Assembly: GCA_902363135.1 (NCBI GenBank)
Contig: CABIZF010000001.1
Coordinates: forward strand, 685,212 to 749,211
Reading direction: 5' to 3'
DNA length: 64,000 bases
DNA from: Lachnospiraceae bacterium
GTDB taxonomy: Bacteria; Bacillota; Clostridia; Lachnospirales; Lachnospiraceae
The translations under genes were made by a program, and so were the position numbers. Positions 1 to 8,821 of this stretch are shown here, piece after piece (position 1 is the stretch's first letter; every line of letters begins with the position of its first letter). Under the pieces are notes generated by a model. The model did not search any database, had not been told where the DNA came from, and saw only the letters and a program-made list of their open reading frames with translations.

Positions 1-316
1 CCGTCCGACCGACGTACTTTCTTTCCCGATGGTTGAATATGAGACGCCGGGTGATTTTGGATTTCTTGAAGAAGGTGGAGAGGACTGTTTCGAGCCGGAC
101 AGCGGAGAGCTGATGCTCGGTGATATTGTAATTTCTGCTGATAAGGTCATTTCGCAGGCGGAGGAGTACGGACATTCCAGAAAACGTGAATACGCGTTTC
201 TGATTGCACACAGTATGTTGCATCTGATGGGGTTTGATCATATGACCGAGGAGGATGCAAAGGAAATGGAGCGGCTGCAGGAAGAGATCCTTTCGCAGCT
301 GCACATCAGCCGGTAG
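1..316 (+). CDS. ybeY: YbeY endoribonuclease, 3' part only
   Basis: Cut by the window edge: the frame is open from base 2 and reads TDVLSFP before the first in-frame ATG, so the true start lies outside. The C-terminal part carries the zinc-binding HSMLHLMGFDH motif (HxxxHxxGxDH) that defines the YbeY/UPF0054 family. In the family this metal-dependent endoribonuclease matures 16S rRNA 3' ends and takes part in ribosome quality control in the cytoplasm. The stop is followed after 35 bases by the next gene. The usual neighbours of ybeY (phoH, era) would lie to the left and cannot be seen. Confidence 0.93.
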   Translation, partial: RPTDVLSFPMVEYETPGDFGFLEEGGEDCFEPDSGELMLGDIVISADKVISQAEEYGHSRKREYAFLIAHSMLHLMGFDHMTEEDAKEMERLQEEILSQLHISR

Positions 317-351
317 CAGAAGCTGCCGTGACCAGAATAGGAGATGATTCT

Positions 352-1416
352 ATGAAAAAGAAAATGTGGAAACAACTGACAGCAGCTGCGGCTGTGGCTG
401 TCATGGTCGGCACAGCATGTGCCGGGACAGCGTTTGCGGAAGAGGACAACGGAATGGTGCGCAGCTACCTGACCGGTAAGCTTGTCCCAGAATCCATTGG
501 GCGTACGAAGGCAATTTCTGTTATGCTCAATAATATCCAGGCTGCGCTCCCACAGTCCGGTATCGCGAATGCGGAGGTTGTTTATGAAGCTCCGGTAGAA
601 GGCGGTATTACCCGTCTGATGGGAATTTTCGAGGATTATCAGGATGTGGAACGGATCGGGTCGGTGCGCAGTTGCCGGAACTATTATGTCTATTTCGCAA
701 GAGAATTCAATACATATTACCTGCATTTTGGACAGGCAGTCTATGCGCTGGATCTGCTGAATCTGGATTCGACCTTAAATTTAAGCGGACTGGATTCAAT
801 TGGAGAGACAGTATATTATCGTTCTGATGATTTTCCGGCACCACACAATGTATTTACGGATTATGAGCGGATCTGGAAGGGTATTGACGAGATGAATTAT
901 CCGACGGAGTATTCTGATGAGTATCAGTCGACGAACGGCCATTACCAGTTTGCAGCAGACGGGGAGAGGGTGACACTCGACAATGGTGTGGACGCGATCA
1001 CAGTCGCTCCGGGCTATGAGTACAACAACGCCTATTTCGTTTACAATGCAGAGACCGGGAAATACACGCGCTATCAGTACGGAGACGTCCAGACAGACTA
1101 TCTGACCGGAAATGCGCTGACCTATGACAATATCATTTTCCAGTATTGTCCGTGGGAGAAATTTGACGAGAACGGCTATCTGAACATCGACGTGCTCTCC
1201 GGCGGCAACGGCAAGTACATTACAAACGGCAAAGCGATTGATGTGACATGGCGTAAGGATGTGATCAATACAGAGGATGCCTTTGCAAATGAGAATTTTG
1301 GCGTTACCCATTATTATGATGCCGACGGCAATGAGATTACGCTGAATCAGGGTAAGACATGGGTCTGCATCGTGCTTGACTCTTACAGCGATAACGTATC
1401 CATTCAGGCGGATTGA
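352..1416 (+). CDS. DUF3048 (YerB-like) secreted protein
   Basis: A 354-residue exported protein of the YerB/DUF3048 family. The start at 352 is chosen because MKKKMWK begins a clear signal peptide (lysines, then an Ala/Val-rich core ending near AFAEE) and an AGGAG-like site lies just upstream; the frame is open further up but without signal-peptide character. The family core is recognisable from residues of the type SVMLNNIQAALPQSG, VEGGITRLMG and RIGSVRSCRNYYV. No lipobox cysteine is seen at the cleavage region. Function of the family is not established; it is probably a cell-surface protein. It is 12 bases from the next gene, so co-transcription is likely. Confidence 0.85.
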   Translation: MKKKMWKQLTAAAAVAVMVGTACAGTAFAEEDNGMVRSYLTGKLVPESIGRTKAISVMLNNIQAALPQSGIANAEVVYEAPVEGGITRLMGIFEDYQDVERIGSVRSCRNYYVYFAREFNTYYLHFGQAVYALDLLNLDSTLNLSGLDSIGETVYYRSDDFPAPHNVFTDYERIWKGIDEMNYPTEYSDEYQSTNGHYQFAADGERVTLDNGVDAITVAPGYEYNNAYFVYNAETGKYTRYQYGDVQTDYLTGNALTYDNIIFQYCPWEKFDENGYLNIDVLSGGNGKYITNGKAIDVTWRKDVINTEDAFANENFGVTHYYDADGNEITLNQGKTWVCIVLDSYSDNVSIQAD

Positions 1417-1428
1417 TGAGGTCCCGGT

Positions 1429-3102
1429 GTGAAAGAGAAAGAAAAAAAGTCGAACAGTAAAAATTATCTGGTACAGGGGTCTATTCTGGCGGTGGCATCG
1501 ATCATCGCAAAGATCATCGGCATGATCTACCGCTTCCCCCTGACCAACACACTCGGAAATGAGGGAAACAGCTACTATTCTACGGCAAACGAGGTGTACA
1601 ACATCGTTTTGATGATTTCCTCCTTCAGTCTGCCGCTGGCAGTCTCCAAGCTCGTTTCCGAGCGGATTCATAAGGGAGAATTTAAAAATGCGCACAGAGT
1701 TTTTCTGTGCGCGATGCGTTTTGCACTGATTGCAGGTGGTGCGCTTGCGCTTTTGACCTATGTGTTTGCAGGCGTTATCACAAAATATGTGCTGTCTATT
1801 GAGCTGGCGGTCTATGCGCTGCGTGTGCTTGCACCGGCTATTTTTGTGTTTGCGATTGTCGGAGTGTTCCGGGGATTTTTCCAGGGCTATTCAAATATGA
1901 CACCTACTGCGGTATCGCAGGTTATTGAACAGATTGTAAATGCAATTTTTACGGTTGTGTGTGCGAATATCATGTACAGCTACGGCGTTTCTCTGGCACA
2001 GGAAAACGGAAATGAACTGCTGGGACCGGCCTGGGGTGCGGCGGGCGGTACATTTGGTACCGTCGTATCGATCACGGTTGCGATGCTGTTTATGATGTTT
2101 GTCTATACGGTACAGAAGTCGACCCTGAAGCGTCAGATGCGCAGGGATGTGACGACGCATCTGGAGTCTGAACGCGCAATTTACCGGACGATGATTCTCA
2201 CGATTATCCCGATTGTCCTGAGCACACTGATCTACAATATCAGCAATGTCGCCGATCAGGGCGTGTTCAATAAGGTTCTGTTGAGCCAGGGCTATACGGA
2301 GAAGCAGTATACATCGATCTGGGGCATTTACTCCGGTCAGTTCCGTGTACTGATGAATGTGCCGTTGTCCCTTGCTTCCTGTCTGGCTCCGTCGGTCGTA
2401 CCGAGCCTGACCGCAGCAATGGCGAGAGGCGACCGCGGCGATGCGCGGCGAAAGATCCGTACCTCTGTGCGGTTTACCATGATTATCACAATTCCGTGTG
2501 CAGTGGGGATGGCGGCGCTTGCAAAGCCGATCCTGACGATGCTCTATCCGAGTCTTGAGACCGGTCGCCCGCTGGCAGTCGGCATTATGCAGGCCGGTGC
2601 GCTCCTGATCATTCTCTATGCATTTTCAACTCTTACGACCGGTATTCTGCAGGGACTTGGAAAGCTGCAGACTCCGCTGATCAACAATGCAGCGGCACTT
2701 GTGATTCACTTTATCCTGCTGTATGTCATGCTGACCGCAGGCAACCTGAATATCTATGCGGTCATATGGTCAAATATCTGTTTCGCGTTGATTGTAAGCG
2801 TTTTGAATGCGATCGCGATTGCCCGCTTCCTGCATTATCGTCAGGAATGGAAACGGACGTTTCTGATACCGGTGATTGTTTCCATTATTATGGGGGCGGC
2901 TGCTTATCTCGTTTACCAGCTGTTCCATTTGGTGTTTGGCAATACGATCTCCGTGCTGTTTGCAATCCTGGCCGGGGTGGCAACTTACGGTATCGGGCTG
3001 ATTTCCTTTAAGGGCATTACCGTTGAGGAGATTGCAGCGCTTCCGAAGGGACATCTGATCGTGCGGCTGCTGAGAAAGACCGGACTCGTACGCGGACAGT
3101 AG
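1429..3102 (+). CDS. SpoVB-like polysaccharide/lipid flippase (MOP superfamily)
   Basis: A 557-residue integral membrane protein with about 14 hydrophobic segments, in the Wzx/MurJ/SpoVB branch of the MOP exporter superfamily. The first segment (GSILAVASIIAKIIGMIYRF) and the following LTNTLGNEG are typical of SpoVB-type proteins. Such proteins flip lipid-linked saccharide precursors across the membrane; SpoVB is needed for spore cortex synthesis, while related copies serve in vegetative wall or polysaccharide synthesis. Start is GTG, with a GAGG in the 12-base gap after the DUF3048 gene. Which lipid-linked precursor it handles cannot be told from sequence. Confidence 0.82.
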   Translation: MKEKEKKSNSKNYLVQGSILAVASIIAKIIGMIYRFPLTNTLGNEGNSYYSTANEVYNIVLMISSFSLPLAVSKLVSERIHKGEFKNAHRVFLCAMRFALIAGGALALLTYVFAGVITKYVLSIELAVYALRVLAPAIFVFAIVGVFRGFFQGYSNMTPTAVSQVIEQIVNAIFTVVCANIMYSYGVSLAQENGNELLGPAWGAAGGTFGTVVSITVAMLFMMFVYTVQKSTLKRQMRRDVTTHLESERAIYRTMILTIIPIVLSTLIYNISNVADQGVFNKVLLSQGYTEKQYTSIWGIYSGQFRVLMNVPLSLASCLAPSVVPSLTAAMARGDRGDARRKIRTSVRFTMIITIPCAVGMAALAKPILTMLYPSLETGRPLAVGIMQAGALLIILYAFSTLTTGILQGLGKLQTPLINNAAALVIHFILLYVMLTAGNLNIYAVIWSNICFALIVSVLNAIAIARFLHYRQEWKRTFLIPVIVSIIMGAAAYLVYQLFHLVFGNTISVLFAILAGVATYGIGLISFKGITVEEIAALPKGHLIVRLLRKTGLVRGQ

Positions 3103-3160
3103 AGGACTGGCGGGATCCTGCGTAAAGCAGGGACTGCTGATCGAAAAAAGGACAGAGGAT

Positions 3161-4003
3161 ATGAATTACAGAGAAAACCTGAAAGATAAAAAACGAATTG
3201 TAGTAAAGATTGGAAGCTCCTCAATCACCCATCCGGAGACCGGAGCACTGAATCTGACGAAGCTTGAGGTGCTCGTACGGGAGCTCTGCGATCTGAAAAA
3301 CCGGGGGAAAGAGGTCATCCTTGTCTCTTCCGGTGCGATTGCAGTCGGACGACAGGCGATCGGTGTCCATCACCGACCGAAAAATGTTTCGGAGAAGCAG
3401 GCATGTGCGGCGATCGGACAGGCACAGCTGATGATGACCTATCAGAAGCTGTTCAGTGAGTATGGGCATCGGGCTGCGCAGATATTGATGACCAAAAATA
3501 CGATGATCGATAACTTAAGCCGAAGAAATGCATCGAATACCTTTGATGAGCTGATCAAGCTCGGTGCGATCCCGGTTGTAAATGAAAATGATACCGTATC
3601 GACTTATGAAATCCAGTTCGGAGACAATGATACGCTTTCAGCGATTGTTTCTGCACTGACCCATGCAGATCTGCTGCTGCTGCTCTCGGATATTGACGGT
3701 CTGTATACGGATGACCCGAGAAAGAACCCGGGAGCTCAGTTTATTGACCTGGTCGATAAGGTGGATGATCATTACATGAAGATGGGCAAAGGCAGTGGCA
3801 GTGATGTCGGCACCGGCGGCATGGCGACGAAGCTCTCAGCGGCAAAGATTGCGAATGCGTCGGGTGCAGATATGATTATTGCGAACGGAGATGACTTTCA
3901 TGTTATTCACCGGCTGCTGGACGGTCGGAATATCGGAACTTTATTTGTCGGACATCTGGATGAGAATTTTGATCTGGTTGATGTGCTGGAGGAGGATCGC
4001 TGA
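3161..4003 (+). CDS. proB: Glutamate 5-kinase, short form without PUA domain
   Basis: ProB phosphorylates glutamate to gamma-glutamyl phosphate, the first step of proline synthesis in the cytoplasm. Amino acid kinase fold: VVKIGSSSITHPETG near the N-terminus, ILVSSGAIAVG, PVVNENDTVS, FGDNDTLSA, LLLSDIDGLYT and GTGGMATKLSAA are all present in the right order. At 280 residues it stops after the kinase domain and lacks the roughly 100-residue C-terminal PUA domain of the E. coli enzyme; short forms are known in Firmicutes. It is the first proline gene of an apparent operon with proA (fused form) about 270 bases downstream. Confidence 0.95.
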   Translation: MNYRENLKDKKRIVVKIGSSSITHPETGALNLTKLEVLVRELCDLKNRGKEVILVSSGAIAVGRQAIGVHHRPKNVSEKQACAAIGQAQLMMTYQKLFSEYGHRAAQILMTKNTMIDNLSRRNASNTFDELIKLGAIPVVNENDTVSTYEIQFGDNDTLSAIVSALTHADLLLLLSDIDGLYTDDPRKNPGAQFIDLVDKVDDHYMKMGKGSGSDVGTGGMATKLSAAKIANASGADMIIANGDDFHVIHRLLDGRNIGTLFVGHLDENFDLVDVLEEDR

Positions 4004-4062
4004 CAGAATTTGGCCATGTAATGATGATCGGATATGGAAGCAGACAGAAGGAGGAGAGATCA

Positions 4063-4293
4063 ATGGATAATACAAAGCTTGCAAGGATCAATGAGCTTGC
4101 GCGAAAGTCGAAGGCAGAAGGACTGACTTCTGCGGAGCGCCAGGAACAGGCGCTTTTGCGCAGCGAATATCTGGAAGCGGTTCGGCGAAACCTGAAGGGA
4201 CAGCTGGACAATATTGATATTGTAAATAAGGATGGCAGCGTAGAGAATCTCGGAAAGAAGTATGAGGAGCGCTATGGAAAAAAAGGAAATTAG
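4063..4293 (+). CDS. DUF896 small protein (YnzC-like)
   Basis: A 76-residue highly charged protein of the DUF896/UPF0291 family, with [17 protein letters not shown] and the helical-hairpin core [13 protein letters not shown] followed by a short variable tail. In Bacillus, a member (YnzC/SosA-type neighbour) is SOS-linked, but no general function is known. The start at 4063 has a strong AGGAGGAGAG site 6 bases upstream; the reading frame is open from 4021 without such a site. Its 3' end overlaps the start of the following fused gene by about 20 bases, so the two are translationally coupled between proB and proA. Confidence 0.88.
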   Translation: MDNTKLARINELARKSKAEGLTSAERQEQALLRSEYLEAVRRNLKGQLDNIDIVNKDGSVENLGKKYEERYGKKGN

Positions 4294-6082
4294 AAAGCTG
4301 GTTTTTGCAAGGCGGAAAGCGCAGACGACAGAGAGCTTGCAGGAAAAGAGCCGGAAGATCTGTGACCGGATCATTCGGATGGAGGCATTTCAGAAGGCAG
4401 ACTGCATTTATACTTATATGGATTATAATGGCGAGGTATGTATGCGTCCTCTGATTGAAGAAGCATGGCGGCTTGGGAAAAAGGTGGCAGCGCCAAAGGT
4501 AGACGGAGAGGCGATGGATTATTACTATATCTCTTCTTATGCAGATGTTCATCCGGGCTATTTTCATATCCCGGAGCCGGATGCGGTAAATCCGGCACAG
4601 GATGAGGAGGCGCTTCTGATCGTTCCGGGTGTCGGCTTTGACGCAAAGCGGCATCGCTGCGGCTACGGAAAGGGCTTTTATGACCGTTATCTGAGCAAGC
4701 ATACGGCCCATACGACAGTGGCGGCGGCTTTCGCATTTCAGATCATGGATGAAGTGCCGTCAGACGTACATGATATCTGTCCGCAGTATCTCGTTACAGA
4801 AGAGCAGTTCTACGCAGATGCGGATCTGCTGCTTACCGGAATAGGGACACATGCGCAGAAGGCTGAACGGGCATTGCGCGGACTTGCGACAGTGAAAAAG
4901 AATGAGGCGCTTTTAAAGGCAGCCGCGTATCTGGAAGAATATCGGAGCGAGATCCTGGATGCAAATGCACAGGATATTCGGAAGGCACGGGAAAATCATA
5001 TGCCGGAGGGGCTCGTTGACCGGCTGATGCTCAATGAGAGCCGGATCAGCGGGATGGCAGAAGGCCTGCGCCAGATCGCTGGTCTGGATGATCCGATCGG
5101 GGAAGTCGAAGAGATGAAAAAGCGTCCGAACGGACTTCTGATCGGACAAAAAAGAGTGCCTCTTGGTGTGATCGGTATTATTTATGAATCACGTCCGAAT
5201 GTGACTGCAGATGCGTTCGGTCTGTGCTTCAAGACCGGAAATGCTGTGATTTTGAAGGGTGGAAGCGACGCGATTCATTCGAACATTGCAATCGTGTCAG
5301 TATTGAAAAAAGCGCTGGCGGCAGCTGGTGTGACTGAGGACGCCCTCCAGCTGATCGAGGTGACAGATCATGAGACGACTGCACGCTTTATGCGGCTGAG
5401 GCAGTATGTGGATGTGCTGATTCCACGCGGAAGCGCACGGCTGATCCGCGCTGTCGTGGAAAACAGTACGATCCCTGTCATCGAGACCGGCACCGGTAAT
5501 TGCCATATTTATGTGGATGAGAGTGCGAACCTGGAGATGGCTGTCAATATCATCAACAATGCCAAGACGCAGCGGATCGGTGTCTGCAATGCCTGTGAAT
5601 CCATTGTCGTGCATGAGAAGGTGGAGAAGGCACTGCTGGCTGCATTGAAGAAAAAGCTGGATGAGCATCAGGTCGAACTGCGGTGTGATGATCGGGCGCT
5701 GTCGGCGCTTGGCGGAACGTCTGAAAAGGTAGTGGCTGCAACCGAGCAGGACTGGGGGATGGAGTATCTGGATTACATCCTGTCGATTCGTACCGTTTCC
5801 TCTCTGGATGAGGCGATCGCACATATCAATCGCTACAATACCGGTCATTCAGAAGCGATTATCACGGAAAATTATACAAATGCATTGCGTTTTCTGGATG
5901 AAATCGACGCAGCTGCCGTATATGTCAATGCATCGACACGGTTTACCGATGGCTTTGAATTTGGCTTTGGTGCAGAGATCGGTATCAGCACACAGAAGCT
6001 GCATGCACGCGGACCGATGGGACTAAAGGCCCTTACGACCGTAAAATATATTATATTCGGAAACGGGCAGGTGCGGCCGTAA
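4274..6082 (+). CDS. proA: Fused 5-formyltetrahydrofolate cyclo-ligase / gamma-glutamyl phosphate reductase
   Basis: A single 602-residue frame carrying two enzymes. Residues about 1-185 are a 5-FTHF cyclo-ligase (EEIRK-type N-terminal helix, then [20 protein letters not shown] and YDRY), which turns 5-formyl-THF into 5,10-methenyl-THF using ATP. Residues about 190-602 are ProA, the NADPH-dependent reductase that makes glutamate 5-semialdehyde: [27 protein letters not shown], the catalytic-cysteine segment [10 protein letters not shown], and [17 protein letters not shown]. The junction ([19 protein letters not shown]) is in frame with no stop or start-site signal between the domains. Start 4274 has GAGGAG four bases upstream; 4262 is an alternative. 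It overlaps the DUF896 gene and sits in the proB operon. Confidence 0.93.
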   Translation: MEKKEIRKLVFARRKAQTTESLQEKSRKICDRIIRMEAFQKADCIYTYMDYNGEVCMRPLIEEAWRLGKKVAAPKVDGEAMDYYYISSYADVHPGYFHIPEPDAVNPAQDEEALLIVPGVGFDAKRHRCGYGKGFYDRYLSKHTAHTTVAAAFAFQIMDEVPSDVHDICPQYLVTEEQFYADADLLLTGIGTHAQKAERALRGLATVKKNEALLKAAAYLEEYRSEILDANAQDIRKARENHMPEGLVDRLMLNESRISGMAEGLRQIAGLDDPIGEVEEMKKRPNGLLIGQKRVPLGVIGIIYESRPNVTADAFGLCFKTGNAVILKGGSDAIHSNIAIVSVLKKALAAAGVTEDALQLIEVTDHETTARFMRLRQYVDVLIPRGSARLIRAVVENSTIPVIETGTGNCHIYVDESANLEMAVNIINNAKTQRIGVCNACESIVVHEKVEKALLAALKKKLDEHQVELRCDDRALSALGGTSEKVVAATEQDWGMEYLDYILSIRTVSSLDEAIAHINRYNTGHSEAIITENYTNALRFLDEIDAAAVYVNASTRFTDGFEFGFGAEIGISTQKLHARGPMGLKALTTVKYIIFGNGQVRP

Positions 6083-6112
6083 ACCGACAGAACTTGAGGA
6101 GAACAGAGATTT

Positions 6113-7564
6113 ATGACAAACGAAACCAATTTTGATGCCATCGACCTGTCAGGCGCAGCGCCTGCGAAGGAGCCGGAGCGGCAGTATTACTATATGAAAA
6201 AAGCGCGGGAGATTCTTGCGGCGAAGGAAGCGGAGCTTGGACGGAAAATGCAGGCCTGCATCAAGACCTTTGGCTGTCAGATGAATGCGCGCGATTCAGA
6301 GAAGCTGCGTGGTATCTTAGAGCTGATCGGCTATGAGCTGACGGAACAGGAAGAGGCGGACTTCGTACTGTACAATACGTGTACAGTGCGGGAAAATGCG
6401 AATCTGAAGGTATATGGCCGACTGGGTTATCTGAGCGGGATCAAGAAAAAAAATCCGCATATGATTATCGGACTGTGCGGCTGTATGATGCAGGAGCCGG
6501 AGGTCATTGAAAAAATCCGCAAGAGCTATCGTTTTGTAGATCTTGTATTTGGTACGCATAATATTTATAAATTTGCTGAATTGCTTGTCGCAGCTTTTGA
6601 ATCAGACGGCACGGTTTTTGACATCTGGAAGGATACGGACAAGATCGTTGAGGATCTTCCGGCAGAGCGGACCTATTCATTTAAGTCCGGTGTGAATATT
6701 ATGTTTGGCTGCAATAATTTCTGCAGCTACTGCATCGTTCCGTATGTACGTGGACGGGAACGCAGCCGAAAGCCGGAAGATATCATTCGGGAGATCCGAA
6801 TGCTCGTGGCAGACGGAGTAAAGGAAGTCATGTTGCTTGGGCAGAACGTCAATTCTTACGGAAAAAACCTGGAAGAGCCGATGAGCTTTGCCGAGCTTTT
6901 GCAGGAAGTTGAAAAGATCGATGGACTGGATCGCATCCGTTTTATGACTTCTCATCCGAAGGATCTGTCAGAGGATCTCATTCAGGTAATGAAGCACTCG
7001 AAAAAAATCTGCCGCCATCTGCATTTACCGCTGCAGTCCGGAAGTACGGAGATCCTGCGCCGCATGAACCGGCGCTATACGAAGGAGCAGTATCTTGCTC
7101 TGGCAGAGCATTTGCGTGCTGAGATTCCGGATCTGGCCCTGACGACTGATATTATCGTCGGTTTCCCGGGTGAGACAGAAGAGGACTTTCAGGAGACGTT
7201 AGATGTCGTGCGCAGGGTACGCTATGACAGCGCCTTTACCTTTATTTATTCCAAGAGAACCGGCACTCCGGCAGCCGCAATGGAGAATCAGGTTCCGGAA
7301 GATGTCGTGAAGGATCGTTTCAACCGTCTGCTCGCGCTTGTGCAGGAGATTTCCAGAGAACAGTCGCTGCGTGTGGATGGGCAGACACTTCCGGTACTGG
7401 TCGAATCTGTAAATGAACAGGATGCAAGTCTTGTCACCGGTCGCTTGAGCAACAACCTTCTCGTACATTTTCCGGGTGACGCCTCCCTTATCGGACAGAT
7501 TGTGTCCGTGCATCTGACAGAGTGCAAGGGATTCTATTATTATGGGGAGCGGGCGGAAGCATAA
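6113..7564 (+). CDS. miaB: tRNA-2-methylthio-N6-dimethylallyladenosine synthase MiaB
   Basis: Radical SAM methylthiotransferase, 483 residues, that adds the 2-methylthio group to i6A37 of tRNAs reading codons beginning with U. Order of domains: UPF0004 N-terminal domain with cluster cysteines (CIKTFGCQMNARDSE, NTCTVRENA, LCGCMMQEP), radical SAM domain with the CNNFCSYC motif in MFGCNNFCSYCIVPYVRGRE, and a C-terminal TRAM domain (LPVLVESVN ... GQIVSVHLTECKGFYYYG). The start has TTGAGGAGA about 12 bases upstream. It follows the cyclo-ligase/ProA gene by 30 bases and is closed by a strong terminator, so it is the last gene of the left operon. mutS/mutL, its frequent neighbours, are absent. Confidence 0.96.
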   Translation: MTNETNFDAIDLSGAAPAKEPERQYYYMKKAREILAAKEAELGRKMQACIKTFGCQMNARDSEKLRGILELIGYELTEQEEADFVLYNTCTVRENANLKVYGRLGYLSGIKKKNPHMIIGLCGCMMQEPEVIEKIRKSYRFVDLVFGTHNIYKFAELLVAAFESDGTVFDIWKDTDKIVEDLPAERTYSFKSGVNIMFGCNNFCSYCIVPYVRGRERSRKPEDIIREIRMLVADGVKEVMLLGQNVNSYGKNLEEPMSFAELLQEVEKIDGLDRIRFMTSHPKDLSEDLIQVMKHSKKICRHLHLPLQSGSTEILRRMNRRYTKEQYLALAEHLRAEIPDLALTTDIIVGFPGETEEDFQETLDVVRRVRYDSAFTFIYSKRTGTPAAAMENQVPEDVVKDRFNRLLALVQEISREQSLRVDGQTLPVLVESVNEQDASLVTGRLSNNLLVHFPGDASLIGQIVSVHLTECKGFYYYGERAEA

Positions 7565-7587
7565 AGAACATGCCTGATTTGGTAAAA

Positions 7588-7624
7588 AAATAGAAACGGG
7601 AATTTTTCTCGTTTCTATTTTTAT
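7588..7624 (+). terminator. Rho-independent terminator after miaB
   Basis: An 11-bp perfect stem (AAATAGAAACG / CGTTTCTATTT) with a T-rich tail, 23 bases after the miaB stop. The A-run on the 5' arm would also let it work on the minus strand for the convergent kinase gene. Confidence 0.85.
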
Positions 7625-7652
7625 GATACACGGATTGCTCCGCATTTCATGC
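7623..7652. repeat. 30-bp dispersed repeat, copy 1
   Basis: The segment beginning ATGATACACGGATTGCT recurs in inverted orientation at 31091-31120, 23.4 kb away, with 29 of 30 bases identical. This copy follows directly on the miaB terminator; the other lies between an untranslated transcription unit and tRNA-Pro. It is not part of the larger module family described elsewhere. Confidence 0.8.
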
Positions 7653-7664
7653 TCCCGCAATTCT

Positions 7665-7720
7665 AAAACACCTCAAATCCGCTCATTTTTCTACGAAAAA
7701 TGGCTACTTTTCGGTGTTTT
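7665..7720. repeat. Nested inverted repeat between convergent genes
   Basis: Outer arms AAAACACC / GGTGTTTT (7665-7672, 7713-7720) enclose a second perfect hairpin CATTTTTC-TAC-GAAAAATG (7684-7702). It lies just beyond the stop of the minus-strand kinase gene and could end its transcript, though the minus-strand side lacks a clean T-run. Confidence 0.55.
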
Positions 7721-7739
7721 GCGGGTCAAAAACGCAGAT

Positions 7740-8675
7740 TTACGCTTCGATCCCCAACTCCGCCGGTAAAAACCGCGGGCACACATTTTCAGAGGATGTG
7801 ATGACGGAGGCGGCGAGCCGGGTGCCGATCTCGACAGACTCTGCAAGCGTTTTGCCATATGTCAGGCCGCTGACAACGCCTGCACAGAAGGAGTCGCCGG
7901 CTCCGGTCGTATCGCGGACATCTACCTTTTTTGCCGGACAGAAGCCCCTGTTTCCATGCATATCGGCATAGACAGAGCCGTCGCCGCCCATCGTGATGAC
8001 CATGGATGGAATGTTTGCGACCTGAAGCCGTTCACTCAGAATCTGCTGCATTTCTTCCGGTACCTTATTGCTGTAATCCGCAGAGAAGAACATTCCTGCT
8101 TCCTGCTGGTTGCAGATGAAGCAGTCGAACCTTTGCAGGAAGTCCCGGCGCTCCAGCGCAATGCTCATATTGCTGACAACGCCATAGAGCTTTTTCTCAT
8201 ACTTTTCACAGAGCTGAATGACCTTTTTCACGATGTCCTTATCCATATCGACCTCGATCACGACGGAATCTGCTTCGGAGAAAATTTCATCGCCCTTCTC
8301 TTCAAGCAGTGTCAGAAGTGAGTCCAGATTCGGGCGCTGGGAAATTGAGCCGGCGACATCTCCGTTCTGGTCAAAGACCGCGAGCCACGTCCCCATACCG
8401 TTTGGAATCCGCTGCATATAGCTGACATTTACCTTGTGTCGCTCCAGCTTGCGCAGTACATCCTCGCCAAGTGCTGAGTCATCTACGATACCAAGAAAGG
8501 TCGGACGCAGTTCTATATTTGCAATGTCCTCGACGACATTTCGGCTGACACCGCCATGAACATATTTTACTTTTCCGGCATTTCTGCCGTCCGGAATATA
8601 AGCGCCCTCCGGAAATCCCTTAATATCAACAAATACCGCACCTAATACGATGATGCCGTTCTTTTGTATTGCCAT
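7740..8675 (-). CDS. PfkB-family carbohydrate or nucleoside kinase
   Basis: A 311-residue cytoplasmic ribokinase-fold kinase. The N-terminal GGVSRNVVEDIA matches PfkB signature 1 and the C-terminal VRDTTGAGDSFCAGVV matches signature 2 with the catalytic aspartate and anion hole. The GGVSRN form resembles pseudouridine kinases and some sugar kinases, so the substrate is open. The start at 8675 has an AGAGGG site upstream. It lies 146 bases downstream of the GH78 rhamnosidase on the same strand with its own promoter between them, suggesting use of a sugar released by that enzyme, but neither rhamnulokinase nor rhamnose isomerase is present here. Confidence 0.85.
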   Translation of the reverse strand: MAIQKNGIIVLGAVFVDIKGFPEGAYIPDGRNAGKVKYVHGGVSRNVVEDIANIELRPTFLGIVDDSALGEDVLRKLERHKVNVSYMQRIPNGMGTWLAVFDQNGDVAGSISQRPNLDSLLTLLEEKGDEIFSEADSVVIEVDMDKDIVKKVIQLCEKYEKKLYGVVSNMSIALERRDFLQRFDCFICNQQEAGMFFSADYSNKVPEEMQQILSERLQVANIPSMVITMGGDGSVYADMHGNRGFCPAKKVDVRDTTGAGDSFCAGVVSGLTYGKTLAESVEIGTRLAASVITSSENVCPRFLPAELGIEA

Positions 8676-8705
8676 TTATTATCCCTCTTTCAACTCATAT
8701 TTTCG

Positions 8706-8717
8706 TTGATTAATCAA
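8706..8717. promoter_or_regulatory. Palindrome TTGATTAATCAA upstream of the kinase gene
   Basis: A perfect 12-bp palindrome about 30 bases before the kinase start and downstream of its predicted promoter. Position and shape fit an operator, but the regulator is unknown. Confidence 0.35.
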
Positions 8718-8776
8718 AGCCTCTTTTTATACTATCCGATATATCATAAGTTGCTTTGTTAATCAGAAGAAACTTC

Positions 8777-8806
8777 ATTATAGCATGATCAATTATGAAA
8801 TGTAAA
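8777..8806 (-). promoter_or_regulatory. Promoter for the PfkB kinase gene
   Basis: On the minus strand TTTACA, 18-base spacer, TATAAT. It reads toward the kinase gene at 8675 and lies in the gap after the rhamnosidase stop, so the kinase can be transcribed on its own. Confidence 0.6.
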
Positions 8807-8821
8807 GCTGTAAAACGATGG

